Below are positions 47,161-59,296 of a stretch of 64,000 bases of DNA, piece after piece; within the stretch, counting starts at the first letter, position 1, and every line of letters starts with the position of its first letter. Made by a program: the position numbers and the translations under genes. Origin of the DNA: Helianthus annuus. Taxonomy: Eukaryota > Streptophyta > Magnoliopsida > Asterales > Asteraceae. The DNA is taken from positions 79,078,772 to 79,142,771 of the forward strand of contig NC_035445.2 of assembly GCF_002127325.2 (NCBI RefSeq), written 5' to 3'. The notes under the pieces are model-generated. The model saw only the letters and a list, made by a program, of their open reading frames with translations. It searched no databases and was not told the DNA's origin.

Positions 47161-49370
47161 GTTGTTGAGAATGTGCAGGATGACCAAGAAGGACTGTTGA
47201 TGTGTTCGACAGTGGTTGTTCCTGTAAAGTGTCTGAGGTGAATAGTAGGTGAACATGGGTAACGAACTATTTACATCAGTGATGGATATGATTTTTCTAA
47301 ACTTCAAAAGTGAAAAACTTATTGTCAGATTGAAGTGGAAGTCTATTTGTGTTTGTAAATTTGTGTTTTTTAAAACTTGCTCCATAAAAACAAAAATTTA
47401 GGGGGAGAAATTTCCCTAAGCCAAAAAGAGTTTAGATAGTGCGTGTGTTTAGGGGGAGTAAGTTAAAAATCAAAAATTAAAAAATTAAAAAATCAAAAAA
47501 TAAAAAAAATTGAAAAATAAAAAACATAAAAAAAATTAGAAAATCAAAAATTGAGTTATCACTGTGTGAAAAAGAAGAAATGATAGTACATCAGCAAGTT
47601 AGACTGTTACACTGAAATTGAACCTAAATTGCTTAAGTGTGATAGCAGCTTCATCATATGATGTACCAGTAGGCAAAAAGCATGAAATAATCAACTTAAC
47701 AATGTGATATAAACTTAACTGAACTGAATATGAGTGGGGAACACATCGGTAGTGTATGGTTTAATGACCTTAATTCTTGCGTTGATAGATTGCCAAAATC
47801 TGAAGTTTTGGGTCTTTATACTGTTATTTCATCTAGGGATATCTTGGCTGTCTGTCTGTTAGAACTAAAATTGTACATGACCTCAGGAAAGAAAGTCACT
47901 TGGAATTAGCTCATTTCTATTTGAATGTCTGTATGTTGTCCCGATACACACAATGATCTGATTCTGAAATCTTCTCTGAAAAAATTCGTGTACCTCCTCT
48001 ACTGCATCTAGATATATGCTGACCTGGAGGTGCTAGGCAACGACATCTTCTGCTGCATCCAGATACATGCTGACCTAGCTGTACGTTGTCGCGCTATAGA
48101 TCTAATACACCCGAAAGAGGCCCTCAAGTGCCCAAAAGAAACCCAAGAAACCTATATCAAACTGAGAAAATCTCATTTGATCTGTATATTATACCATCTC
48201 TACTAAAGATCTATTCTGTTCTCCTCTCAACCTATTCCCAGTTAAGATTTCAGAAATCTGGATTGGACTTGTGAAATATGTGGTAGGGAAGATACTTGCA
48301 TGATAGAGTGTGCTGTTTATATTTCCAGGATTTGATTAGTATTTCTTTGGGTGTTCATTGTTAAGCAATCAAAACATGATAAAACAGATTACATGCAGAC
48401 CTAGACACCGTCATGATATCTTAAAGGATGAATTCAGTATACTCACCTACTACGATGAATCTTTGTGCATACCTTGATCGTGGGGGTATATCCTGTTGTG
48501 GGACACACTAATATATCAGTAAATAAAATTACCTTAACGTATCATATGGTAATGGTACTTGAAATGTTCATGCATTTTGTTTAAGTGGACAAACATACTG
48601 GTAATCGTCTTGAACTGCTTTTCACGAAAAATTAAAATAAGAATTATCTAATTGTGTGAAATAGTTTGATTGTGCTGATATGATCTTCTTACCAGTGATT
48701 CTCACAAAAATAGAGTGTTTATTGTTTTTGTTATTTCCTTGCTTTCAGAAAAATATAAAAATCCAAAAATAGTGTCTTTTTCTGGTTAAAATTCTTAACG
48801 TACGGAAAACTGTTATTCGTGGAGGAATTGTTACTGATAGGGGGAGACGGTGTTAGAAAGTGGGTTCAAAATTTTCAATCAGGCAGGATCTTCTGTGTTG
48901 GACAAAAGTTTTGCGTGTTGGTGATGATATGTTGAAAATGCTTAATCTGTGATACAGTTTAACTATCTCTTGAATAATAATAATTTATTTAACTTATGTT
49001 GAAAAATTCTTATGGTTTCTCGAGATGTTTGTTTTGTAGTATACAGATTGAAGCAGTTTGTTGCTGAGAAGTTGCTGAGCAGTGTGAAGATTAGAGTTTG
49101 ATTGGATGCATGGTAGAACCTCCTTTCTATATTGCAGACAAAGTTGAAAAGTTGAAGATTACTTTGCAAATGCTGAACTGGAGTTTACTCAAACGCTAAC
49201 GTTTTGAAGCTTTGGTGATTGGATGCATCAGCTTAGGGGGAGTCTGTTAATGACAGTCTGTTGCTGACAGAAGCTGTTGAAGCTGAAGCTATCCAAAGAC
49301 CAAAGACAATGCAAGACTACATGAAGATTGCAAAAAAGACTGAAGATAAAGTTTTTATGAAGCTATTGTC
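47161..49370 (+). other. Copia 3' non-coding region replacing pol
   Basis: There are 2.2 kb without a recognisable pol domain. It holds an A-rich low-complexity tract (47465-47553) and repeated purine tracts agggggag near 47400, 47450, 48840 and 49233, plus the terminal one at 49372. Short open frames (for example 48086-48274 and 49261-49443) have no recognisable domain. Confidence 0.7.
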
Positions 49371-49381
49371 AAGGGGGAGTT
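49371..49381 (+). other. Copia polypurine tract
   Basis: aagggggagtt directly before the 3' LTR's TGTTGG. It primes plus-strand synthesis. Confidence 0.85.
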
Positions 49382-49883
49382 TGTTGGTGCATATTTGTGA
49401 TAACAGCTTAGATTTGGTCTTTGGATATCTTGTAATTGGTTAAACGATAAACGGTTAGCGGGTTTAGCTTTGTATTAGTTAAATTGTAATGTTTGGGCTA
49501 ACTAAACCCAAAGGATTGGGTGATGGGGGGCGAATTGGGCCTGTCCAATTCGCAGCCCAAGAGTGTAAACCTAGCCCACTTGTAAACCTTGTGTTATATA
49601 AACAAGGTTAGGCTTTAGGGTTTAGGTTAATCAGAAAATCAGCCAAAACAGTTGTGTGAGAGAGTATTTTCGTGAGAGCATAGGCTTGGACGAATTTGAT
49701 AGTGGTTAGGGTTTTGGATTGATTGTAATTCCTTGTGATTGATAATCAATAGAAAACCCGATTTGAAAGTGATTGCTGGTTTCTGTTTCTACACGTTTTC
49801 TGCTAATTCTGATCAAGAGGATTCCGCACTCTTGATTGGAAAGACGATTCTGTGAAGATCCATACACATCAAGGGGACCTACA
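49382..49883 (+). repeat. Copia 3' LTR
   Basis: It is 502 bp and matches 43826-44327 with five substitutions seen (for example gtgataac for gtgacaac, tctttgg for tcgttgg). TATATAAA is at 49595-49602. Confidence 0.92.
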
Positions 49884-52800
49884 ACCAATGCTCGCCAAGC
49901 CCAGACCGACAACAACGTGGTTAATGGTACGTTCCTTGTGAATGGTATTTATGCATCATGTTTGTTTGATACTGGAGCCGATAACTGCTTTGTGTCATTT
50001 GAATTCGAGAAGCTCCTTAGTCGTAAGCGTTCTTATCTTCCCTCATCATTCGAAGTTGAAGTCGCTACTGGAAGAACTGTCACCGTTAATTCTGTTCTTC
50101 GTGATTGTACTCTCAAGCTCAACAATCACATCTTCCCAATCGACCTTATTCCGATGCAACTCGGAAGTTTTAACATCATAGTAGGCATGGACTTTCTACG
50201 CGAAAACCATGCGGAAGTTGTGTGTTTCGACAAGATGATTCGATTCTCGCTAGCGAATGGTGATTTATTATGTGTGTACAGTGAAATTGCTTCGAAAGGT
50301 CTCAAGCTCATGTCATGTGTCCAAGCTAGTAAGTATCTCCGCAAGGAATACAGAGCTTTCTTGGCCAACATTATAGTAGCAGAGAAGGAAAAGAAAAGGA
50401 AGACTGAAGTTGAAGACGTTCTTGTGGTCCATGAATTTCCTCAGGTGTTCCCTGATGATCTTCCTGGATTACCGCCAAGTCGTGATATCGACTTCTGTGT
50501 CGACCTCATTCCTGGAGCTAACCCTGTAGCCAAAGCCCCTTATCGACTCGCGCCATCCGAAATGCGGGAACTCTCGAACCAACTCCAGGAGTTACTCGAA
50601 AAAGGCTTTATTCGCCCGAGCACCTCTCCTTGGGGCGCACCAGTCCTTTTCGTCAAAAAGAAGGATGGGTTGTTCAGGATGTGTATTGACTATCGGGAAT
50701 TGAATAAGTTAACCATCAAGAACCGTTACCCCCTACTTCGCATCGACGACTTGTTTGATCAACTACAAGGTGCTACGTGTTTCTCGAAGATCGATCTACG
50801 CTCAGGTTATCATCAGTTACGCATTCAGGAAGAAGATATACCTAAAACCGCTTTTCGCACTCGCTACGGCCACTATGAGTTCGTTGTTATGCCTTTTGGT
50901 TTAACCAACGCACCCGCGGTTTTTATGGATCTGATGAATCGCGTGTGTAAGCCTTATCTTGACCGATTCGTCATCGTGTTCATCGACGATGTCTTGATTT
51001 ATTCCAAGTCGAAAGCCGAACACGCGCAACATCTACGTTTGGTTCTCGAGTTACTCCAAGGGAACCAACTCTATGCTAAGTTCTCCAAGTGTGAATTCTG
51101 GCTGGAGGAGGTTCAGTTTCTGGGTCACATCGTGAATAGTCAAGGTATCCATGTCGATCCTGCGAAGATTGAGGCAGTTAAGAGCTGGATTACGCCAAAG
51201 AACCCGTCTGAAGTCCGTTCTTTTCTCGGATTAGCGGGCTATTATCGACGATTTATCGAAGGATTCTCTAAGATCGTTGTGCCGCTTACCACTCTTACGC
51301 ATAAAGACAGGTCTTTTGTTTGGGGAACTGAACAAGAGTCTGCTTTCCAAACCCTCAAGCATAAGCTTTGCAATGCTCCTGTCCTCACATTGCCCGATGG
51401 GAACAACAGTTTCATTGTCTATTGTGATGCTTCCAACCTTGGTCTTGGTTGTGTTCTCATGCAACGGGAAAAGGTTATAGCTTACGCTTCTCGACAGCTC
51501 AAAATCCACGAGAAGAACTATACAACCCATGATCTCGAGCTAGGGGCGGTTGTTTTTGCATTAAAGATTTGGCGACACTACCTGTATGGTTCTAAGTGTA
51601 CGATCTTCACTGATCACAGGAGTTTACAACACATCTTTGATCAGAAAGAACTCAATATGCGTCAATGCCGATGGGTAGAACTCCTCAACGATTACGACTG
51701 TGAGATTCATTATCACCCAGGCAAAGCAAATGTCGTTGCCGACGCGCTCAGCAGATGGAGTTATTTGCTCAGTATTCGTAATACTCAAGCCCAACACGAT
51801 CTCGAAACCCTCATCCGCGAAGCCCAACATGCTTGTTTTAATGAACACACCCTGAAGAAAGAGAGAATCTACCACGATGGAGCTCAGCTTGTAAGCAAAT
51901 CGAATGGGATATTCTATTTTCTGGACCGAATTTGGATTCCTAAGCGGACCTAATTACGAAGGATTTTAATGGATGAAGCCCACAAATCTCGGTATTCTAT
52001 TCATCCCGGTGCCGATAAGATGTACCAGAACCTTCGTTACAAGCACTGGTGGTCGGGCATGAAAAGTGATATCGCTCTCTATGTCGGAAGATGCCTGACT
52101 TGTGCAAGGGTCAAGGCTGAACATCGAAGACCCTCTTGCTTACTCGAACAACTGCCAATCCCTATATGGAAGTTGGAGAGTATAGCTATGGATTTCATAA
52201 CCAAGCTTCCACCCACGTCATCAGATCACGACAGCATTTGGGTTATAGTTGATCGTTTGACCAAATCAGCCCACTTTTTGCCAATACGAGAAGACTACAA
52301 GGTAGAACGATTAGCCTGAATCTACACCGACGAGATCATTTGTAATCATGGTACGCCTCGTGACATTATCTCTAACCGTGATGCTCGGTTTACCTCGCGA
52401 TTGTGGGGAACGTTTCAAGCAGCTCTCGGTACGTCGCTTAACTTAAGTACCGCATTCCATCCTCAAACCGACGGACAGACTGAAAGAACGATCCGTACTC
52501 TTGAGGACATGCTCCGTGCATGTGTCATAGACTTCGGTGGTAATTGGAACAAATACCTGCCGTTAGTCGAATTCTCGTACAACAACAGCTATCATGCCAG
52601 CATCCAGATGGCACCATTCGAGGCCTTATATGGAAGAAGATGTCGATCGCCTATTGTATGGCACGAGATCGGTCACTCGCAATTAACCGGTCCTGAGCTA
52701 TTACAAGAAACAACTGACAAGGTCCTCCAAATCCGAGACAACTTGTTGAAAGCTCGGGATAGACAGAAAAGTTACGCCGATAAACGACGCAAGCCCCTTG

Positions 52801-53228
52801 AATTTGATGTTGGCGACTACGTACTCCTAAAGGTATCACCTTGGAAGGGTGTGGTCAGATTCGGCAAGAAAGGGAAACTAGCGCCTCGATATGTTGGACC
52901 TTTTAAGATTCTGGAAAGGATCAGAAAAGTCGCCTACAGACTCGAACTACCAAAGGAACTTAGTAACGTCCACCCGACCTTCCACGTGTCAAACCTCCGA
53001 AAATGCCTGGCTGAGCATGATCTAGTTGTGCCTCTCGACGACCTTCAAATAAACGAAACGCTACACTTCGTGGAAAAGCCTGTTGAAATCATGGATCGCC
53101 AAACCAAGCAGCTCAGACGCTCGCGTATTCCTATCGAGAAAGTCCGATGGGAAGGCAAACGAGGCGCAGAGTTCACTTGGGAACTCGAAAGCGACATGAA
53201 GGCGAAGTACCCGCAGTTGTTCAAATGA
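49884..53228 (+). pseudogene. pol: Outer chromovirus pol (PR-RT-RNase H-IN), two nonsense codons
   Basis: One frame runs from the copia junction to TGA at 53226-53228, broken by TAA at 51951-51953 and TGA at 52317-52319. The second sits where an arginine codon (CGA) would fit and looks like CpG decay. Protease has D-T-G at 49968-49976. RT has F-I-D-D at 50979-50990. RNase H starts with [10 protein letters not shown] near 51420 and keeps [10 protein letters not shown]. Integrase has the H-H-C-C finger just after 51969, DFITKLP, SNRDARF and the E of TERTIRTLEDM. The C-terminal tail (IPIEKVRWEGKRGAEFTWE) is chromodomain-like, as in Tekay-type chromoviruses. It would replicate and integrate the element, but the stops separate RT from integrase, so it is not functional as written. 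Confidence 0.9.
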
Positions 53229-53321
53229 AGGTCTAGAGAGAGAAAGTAGCAAAAGATGATTCACGGTGCTGTGCAGCTTTCAGCCTAATTTCGGGACGAA
53301 ATTCCCTAAACAGGGGGAGGC
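53229..53321 (+). other. Outer polypurine tract region
   Basis: The spacer after pol holds ttcgggacgaaattcc and then aacagggggaggc immediately before the LTR's TGTAACACC at 53322. Confidence 0.8.
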
Positions 53322-53879
53322 TGTAACACCCCGTGTTACCGAATGTCAAAGTCAAAGTCAAACTCAAGATTGACTCCTTTGACTGTAGTTAGTCTATTTT
53401 GTGTTTGTGATTACGTTAGTTGTATTATGTGGAGTATATGCTAAAACCGAATTAATCGAAGTTTATTTATCAAAGCAAACCGCGTTACGAATTTGAATAG
53501 TAGGAAGTAACAATGCGATAAAGTTCACTAATCGATAATCAAGCTAATCTGATCATCATCGAACTCGAAACTCGAATTACGTGAACTTTGGTTGCTATTA
53601 TACGTGTGTGTATGCCTTATGTGTTACTTGTGCATGTTTACTTTATGTTATGTGAGGTAATCAATCGAATCAATCGAACTCAATCGAAATCAAATTATGA
53701 TAATGGGTGGCGAAAAGACAGCGCGAGATATAGATGATTGTATGTTAGATATAGTGGTTGGGATTAAAAGTAATTTGAATAGGAAACTCTATCGTACACG
53801 CATCGTCCTCAATCGAAATCGAAATATCAAAAATCATCGCGCCGAACGCTCGAAATAGGCAGCTGAACGATCAGGCTCT

Positions 53880-55245
53880 CAGCCGATCGAACAGCCCAAC
53901 CGATCGGACTGACTGTCCGATCGGACAGGCTGTCCGATCGGGATGCCTGGCCGATCGGCCAGCCCTTTCCTCTTTTGGAAGCCTATAAATACCCCTGTCA
54001 TTGTCACACTTTCTACTTTTGGAAAGCTCTGACCGACCAGCTCGTGCTCTCATCCTTTTTCTCAGATTCCTTCCGATTCCGGTAAGATTTCATCCTAAAT
54101 CTTGTACTTTCTTGATCTATACACACTCCTACACCTTTCTATCTTTCAAATCTTGGTTTCTAACCGTGAAATCATCAAGATTCAAGTGTTCTAGGATGAT
54201 GTCATCATGGTGTTCTTGAAGAACTTCATGTTTTGGCTTCAATCCACCAAGAATCACTTGGATCTAACCGATTTCCACATAAACAAGCAAAGATCCTTCA
54301 TAGATCTGAACATTTCTCGGTGAAAAGGATTGAAAGATGGTTTTTCCAACTTTCTTTTAACTCTTTTACACTCAAAGCCTTCAAACCGATAGAAACGAAG
54401 CTTGTGCCGACTTGCTAATCATTTTGGTGGTTGCACGACTCAAGATTCGGGTTCCATCTACGAGGTCCACCGATTTCGGGTTAAACGTTGAACTATGTTC
54501 CGAACAGTTCACCGGCTGGATTTGGGTGATTCCTGTCCGAGCAGGAGAAATCAGTAAGAACGAGGGTTATATGGTTCAAATCGTTGTCAAAGCACCTCGA
54601 TATAACGACAAACCATCAGAACAGCCAAGTGTTAGACGAACGGGACGACCAGGTCAGGATGCTGACCGATCGGACTGACTGTCCGAACGGACAGCCCAGC
54701 CGATCGGACAAGCCAGCCGATCGACCAGGCCAACCGATCGGCTAGCACATGGCCCCACACCTTAACAATTCCATGGAGTCTAGTATTGAACGAAGAGCTG
54801 TTCGATCGGACTACGGTCTGATTTGAATTACTCTTCGGATCATGGGATACTATGCTTCAACACTTAATCGATTTTCAACATGATTCAACGCGTTGAAGTG
54901 CCACCCGATCGGTCAAGCCGTCCGACCAGGTGACACCCTGACAAGAACTCGTTGATGAAGTACCTAACCGATCGGTTAAGCCGGCTGATCGAACGAACTG
55001 TTCGATCGATCGACCTGAAAGGTAAGGATACTTCAATGTTTTTCAAATGCTACAACGAAAACTTCAAAAGTCAAACCATCATACACAAACACATCCTTCT
55101 CAAAGGAAGAAACAATCCACTCGAACAGCCCAACCGATCGGCCTACCGACCGACCGGACAGGCTGTCCGAACAGACTGGTTAACCGAACGGTCAAGCCGT
55201 CCGAGCGGACCTACCGTCCGATCGACCAGGCTGTCCGACCCTCCA
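53880..55245. repeat. Clusters of CGATCG palindromes in the outer LTR
   Basis: About sixteen CGATCG hexamers, mostly in the form ccgatcgg within caRccgatcggac-like units, are grouped at about 53883-53960 (just upstream of the TATA box), 54664-54745 and 54815-55230. Intervening variants such as tccgaacgg and ccgaccgg look like diverged copies of the same unit. The 5' LTR keeps only the first cluster (about 27873-27955) because of its deletion. Confidence 0.75.
53984..53990 (+). promoter_or_regulatory. TATA box of outer 3' LTR
   Basis: TATAAAT in gcctataaatacccc, 25-30 bp downstream of the last CGATCG of the first cluster. Confidence 0.65.
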
Positions 55246-56118
55246 ACACTCGTTTCCATTTTTCGCATTGCTTATCGTTATGCTAGCGAACTATTCAGGC
55301 TAACGCTACTCTCAAGTGCTCCCTTCAATCCATCAAATCACTGTGAGTATACTCGATCCCTTTTTGTTTTTAGCACTTTTGGGTGTTACATACGTTACTT
55401 ATATGAAATCACATCGAACACACTACGCAATCACTTTAAAACGCTAACCATTACCGCATGCATTACGTGACTAAATGAATGCTTGTTGTTATGTTTACAC
55501 TTGGAATGCTGTCTACCTGCCTTAACGACGATAGTACTATAGTTTGGACTCAGCACCCGTTCACACGGGGGTTGTTAAGGACCATTACTTGCATGGATTA
55601 CGGTGGTAATCATGTATTGCGAACTGCCTCGGGCAGTCAACCCGCAGTCATTGGTATCGATAGATCCATGTCGATAATTAACATGCTTCGTTTTCCTCTG
55701 TGTACGTGCCGGTTATGCGTAAACTATTCGAACTCTATTATGCTATTATCAAACTTGTATGCTCACCTTTGCATTTTATGTATTGACTTTATTTTAACGT
55801 ATGTGACAGGCAATTAGGATGCTTATCTGCTAGGAAGGCGAGCTTAGAATAAGCGTCTAGAGCATAGTTGTCTGTAGATCTTGCAGATCGAGTCTCTAGA
55901 AGCATTTGAACAATATTTATATTTGAAATATGAGTTGTCGGAACAGAATATTTGACTTGATGTTATCTGTAATAATTTGTTTACTATTTAAGGTACGGTA
56001 TGGGACGTATTACATAAATTGAATAGTAATGATAGTTGTTATGGAAACTTCTGGACAATCTGTTTCGCTCAGTGCCAAGGCCCGATGATTCCGCCATCGG
56101 TTGGAGTGTGACATAGGA

Positions 56119-57139
56119 TTTTATAAAACAAAATATTTTTAAATTTTATAACAGGAAAGAAATTTTATAAAATAAAATATTTTTTAATTTTATAACGGAA
56201 AAGAAGAACAAAACAAAAAAATATGAGTTGACCACATATAATAAACCTAGTTGGTTAAAAAATGTGAGGTGCCATGTTGTAACTGATTTCTATACGTTTG
56301 TGATTGATTATAAGTTGATCCATTGTTAAGTGTGCAAAGAACCCATTGTTGAACCTATTTTTGCATCCTTTTGTGAATCCGCAATTTTGGGATAGTGAAG
56401 ATGATATAAAAAAGTATGGAGTATTATGGAAGGTTGTAGATGTCGTCTAAAATAGATTCTACATGTTATGACTTATGATTGTGAATTTTGAGAAACAAAA
56501 ATGATTAGAGTTCTTGGAAACTTTGATGATATTTAATATAAATTTAATTCGAATAAATTAAAACAATAAATGTGTATAATGATCAAGTTAAACAACATCT
56601 CTTCAGTTCACCACGTTTAGAAGTCATTTGGAACTTGAAGGAACATCAAACGACAAGAAATGAAAGGAAAATGGTTGGGTTGAACAAGACGTTCGGGTGG
56701 TTCGACCAAAACAGCTTGCAACACACAACCACTGGGCTACATCCCTTTATGCAATGAAAGCCTGCGTGTTTATCTTTTAAATTCAAACCCGAACCCGGAT
56801 CAAATCTTTCTTCTTCCCTGAAATTGCTAAAAATGCAGGGTTTGAGTCCTGGCCTGTCATTTTTTTTCTTCCATTTTATTTCAATAGATTGCAGGTTGGT
56901 TTGGGTTGATTATAAGTATAAATGGATCCTTTAAACATAGCCAGCTAGCTGTGTAGGTTAGCGGTTTGTGTTATGTTTGCTTTGTGCTGTCACTCGGGTT
57001 CGAGTCCCTGGTCCAGCATTTTTTCCTCTTTATTTCCTTTTTATCAAGTTTCCAAAGTTATACAATTTAGCTCTCAACTTATATAACGATGTTAACCCTG
57101 CTTTCACTTAACAAACTAACTTAGTTAGTGGGTTTATGT
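56119..57139. other. Host DNA: module-A continuation and tRNA-like B boxes
   Basis: 56119-56350 continues the module-A repeat interrupted at 17447. Further on, ggtttgagtcc (near 56840) and a perfect B box ggttcgagtcc (near 56998), each followed by a T-rich tract, look tRNA-derived. The second has an A-box-like tgtgtaggttagcgg about 45 bp upstream. No tRNA cloverleaf folds convincingly. The open frame at 56572-56757 has no recognisable domain. Confidence 0.45.
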
Positions 57140-58295
57140 TATAATATAGGGTAAATTACACCTTTCGTCCTTTATGTATGTATCAGACTTCAATGGATAC
57201 CCTTTAACTTTAATAATTACAGTCACAGTCCTTTATTTGTAAAACTCATTACAACTTACATCCTTTAACACTAACCTGGTTAAATTTAAAAGTTAAGTCA
57301 TATCATATGAGGGCATTTATGTCTTTTACACCCAAATAAATAAACATAAAAAATAACAACTAAACCAAAAAATTAAAAAAACAAAAAGATATAAATACAG
57401 ACATAAAAACATAGATCATTCCCCTTTACCCATAAACATAGATCATTCCCTACCTCATCTCTGTTTCTTTAACTCCCTCCACTTGTTCTCCAAAATCAAA
57501 TTTGGCATGAATATCATTCTCTGTGCACAGACCAAAGATTTAAAATCAATTAATTTTCTCAGAGTTTATGTTAGGGGTGGATGATATATATATATTTTTT
57601 GAACTGAAAGCTGAAAGCTTGAAAGCTTCTGTTGTAGCTTCTTGCTAAATGCAGAAGTTTGTACATATGTTTGGTTTGGAATAAAATGCAGCCATTAAAA
57701 AACATATTTCACGACATTAAGAACTTGAATTTACAAAATAATAAGAAACAAAGAGAGAGAGAGAGAGAGACGGAAAGCAAGTATGAGAGAGAGAGAGAGA
57801 AAGGGGAACGGTGGTGAACTATGGGCTTCCGATGGAGCAAAAAACTGGCAAAACAAAAGCAGATCTAAAACTCTGTTGCAGATCTGGGCCACAGTTAAAG
57901 GTGGGGCGGTGAAGGGTTGGGTTTGACGGAAGTTTCAGGTGGTAGCTGTTGTGGTGGTGGGATTCGATGGTGGTGGTGGCTGTCTTCACAGTGGTAGTGG
58001 TTGTGGGTTGTTGGTGGTGGATGTGAAGAAGAAGAACGGTGACAAAAGGTTAGGGTTTCCTTCATAAATATACAATTAAATAAAATGGTGGTGTGAAAAT
58101 GACTGAAATACCCTCATGTGCCTTGCACATGACTAAACTTAACTGATAAATTTAACTGGATTAGTACTAAAGGATGTAAGGTGTAATGAGTTTTACAAAT
58201 AAAGGACCGTGATTGTAATTATTAAAGTTAAAGGTTATCCATTGCATTCCGATACAAACTTAAAGGACGAAAAATGTAATTCACCCTATAATATA
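57140..58295. mobile_element. Mutator-like (MULE-type) non-autonomous element, 9-bp TSD
   Basis: The element is 57149-58286 (1,138 bp) between direct repeats TATAATATA at 57140-57148 and 58287-58295. Its ends are long inverted repeats of about 190 bp (left gggtaaattacacctttcg, right the complement of gggtgaattacatttttcg) that stay alignable through ctttaactttaataattaca and beyond. Long TIRs with a 9-bp duplication are the Mutator signature. The interior has GA-repeat tracts near 57750 and 57790 and a GTGGTGG-rich segment of higher GC at 57810-58040, which could be captured host sequence. No transposase is present. Confidence 0.88.
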
Positions 58296-58586
58296 GTTCC
58301 TGTTAATTTCAAAAATAACCCTTAACTTATAACTTCAACTACTAACATAGTTAACTCCGTTTAACACTTCCCTTATATAAAACTAACTGAAATAACTGAG
58401 AATCTTTATAAATTTATTGTTTTTAATCTGGTTTTAACCGAACGTGATAAGCGGCGATAATTAATTTATAAAATATTAAAATTATGAAATTATTAAAAAT
58501 TCTTATTTTTATCTAATTGAAAAGAGTTCGGTTTTTACAATCCAGGTTGGATTTTGGAGTTTCGATTTCGACGGATGTTACATCCG
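58296..58586. other. AT-rich spacer, nothing recognised
   Basis: About 290 bp of AT-rich sequence between the Mutator-like element and the first alignable copia codons. No domain or repeat end is visible. Confidence 0.4.
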
Positions 58587-59296
58587 AAAAAGGTTGAAAA
58601 GGAGCAAATGAGGCTGATACCTTATGCTTCAGTAGTGGGAAGTTTGATGTATGCTCAAGTTTGTACTCGTCCCGATATTACATATATTGCTCGAATGCTA
58701 GGCCGATATCAGTCTTATCCTGGCCTAGATCATTGGAAAGCAGCAAAGACAGTGTTGTGATATCTACAAGGAACGAAAGATTATATATTTACATACAGAA
58801 GAACTCATAACTTGGAAGTAGTGGTTATTCTGATTATGACTTTGCTAAATGCAAAGATGACAAGAAATCAACTTCGGGGTATATCTTTATGATTGCAGCC
58901 AAATCAATTTCATGGAGGAGTCATAAGCAACAGTTAACAACAACCTCAACGATGATGGCAAAATATGTTGCAGTGTACAATGCAACCTACCATGGGATGT
59001 TGTTAAGGAATCTTATCACTGGACTCAAAGTTATTAACTGCATATCACGACCATTGAAGATCAACTGTGACAACTCAACTACTGTTAGTTTCTCGAACAG
59101 TAACAATTCGAGCGGAGCTTGTTTATACCTCAATACAAAGTTTTTGTTCGTTCGAGAACGGGTAGAGCAAAATAATCTTTGTATCGAGCACATAAGCACT
59201 AAAGATATGCTGGCGGATATGATGACTAAAGATCTACCACCCAGAACTTTCCTAGAACTTGTAATGAGGATGGGTTTTAGTAAAGACCTTGTATGA
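58587..59296 (+). pseudogene. Ty1/copia RT end and RNase H fragment, frameshifted
   Basis: The first part encodes IPYASVVGSLMYAQVCTRPD, then YQSYPGLDHWKAAK and a stop at 58758-58760 at a conserved Arg/Trp position. After a frameshift near 58820 the frame continues with KSTSGYIFM-like and SWRSHKQQLTTTSTM sequence, CDNSTTVSFS, IEHISTKDMLADMMTKDLPP, and stops at 59296. These are the conserved RNase H landmarks of plant Ty1/copia pol. Integrase and most of RT are missing upstream, so this is the 3' end of an old insertion. Confidence 0.88.

Larger units (their letters stand above)
43821..49888 (+). mobile_element. Ty1/copia-type gag-only element inserted in gag-pol
   Basis: LTRs of 502 bp lie at 43826-44327 and 49382-49883, with five substitutions seen between them. 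The 5-bp duplication ACCAA is at 43821-43825 and 49884-49888. The primer-binding site is at 44330-44341 and the polypurine tract aagggggagtt at 49371-49381. The internal 5,054 bp encode one long gag and nothing else recognisable: no protease, integrase or RT. It is a recent, non-autonomous insertion that presumably uses enzymes from a full-length relative. Confidence 0.92.
53322..56113 (+). repeat. Outer chromovirus 3' LTR (complete)
   Basis: It is 2,792 bp, TGTAACACCCCG to GAGTGTGACA, followed by the duplicated TAGGA. It has W-box-like motifs at 53344-53384, a TATA box TATAAAT at 53984-53990, and three clusters of CGATCG palindromes. Short open frames inside it have no recognisable domain and are treated as chance. 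Confidence 0.92.
17443..56118 (+). mobile_element. Outer Ty3/gypsy chromovirus with three nested insertions
   Basis: The outer element starts with TGTA at 17448-17451, duplicated and resuming at 27330, and ends at 56113 with GTGTGACA. The 5-bp duplication TAGGA flanks it at 17443-17447 and 56114-56118. Removing 17448-56118 joins cacaagggtacaattagga to ttttataaaac, matching the other module-A copies (for example near 4436). Its own parts are the 5' LTR pieces 27330-28196 and 41054-41352, the leader, gag from 42531, pol to 53228 and the 3' LTR 53322-56113. Insertions are a minus-strand gypsy (17452-27328), a triple-LTR gypsy (28197-41053) and a copia (43826-49883). It is assigned to the chromoviruses (Tekay-like) from the pol and its C-terminal chromodomain-like tail. 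Confidence 0.88.

Noticed and set aside
54412..55470. Frames of 88 and 172 codons in the outer 3' LTR
   Set aside because: They run through the CGATCG palindrome clusters, have no domain, and lie in an LTR.
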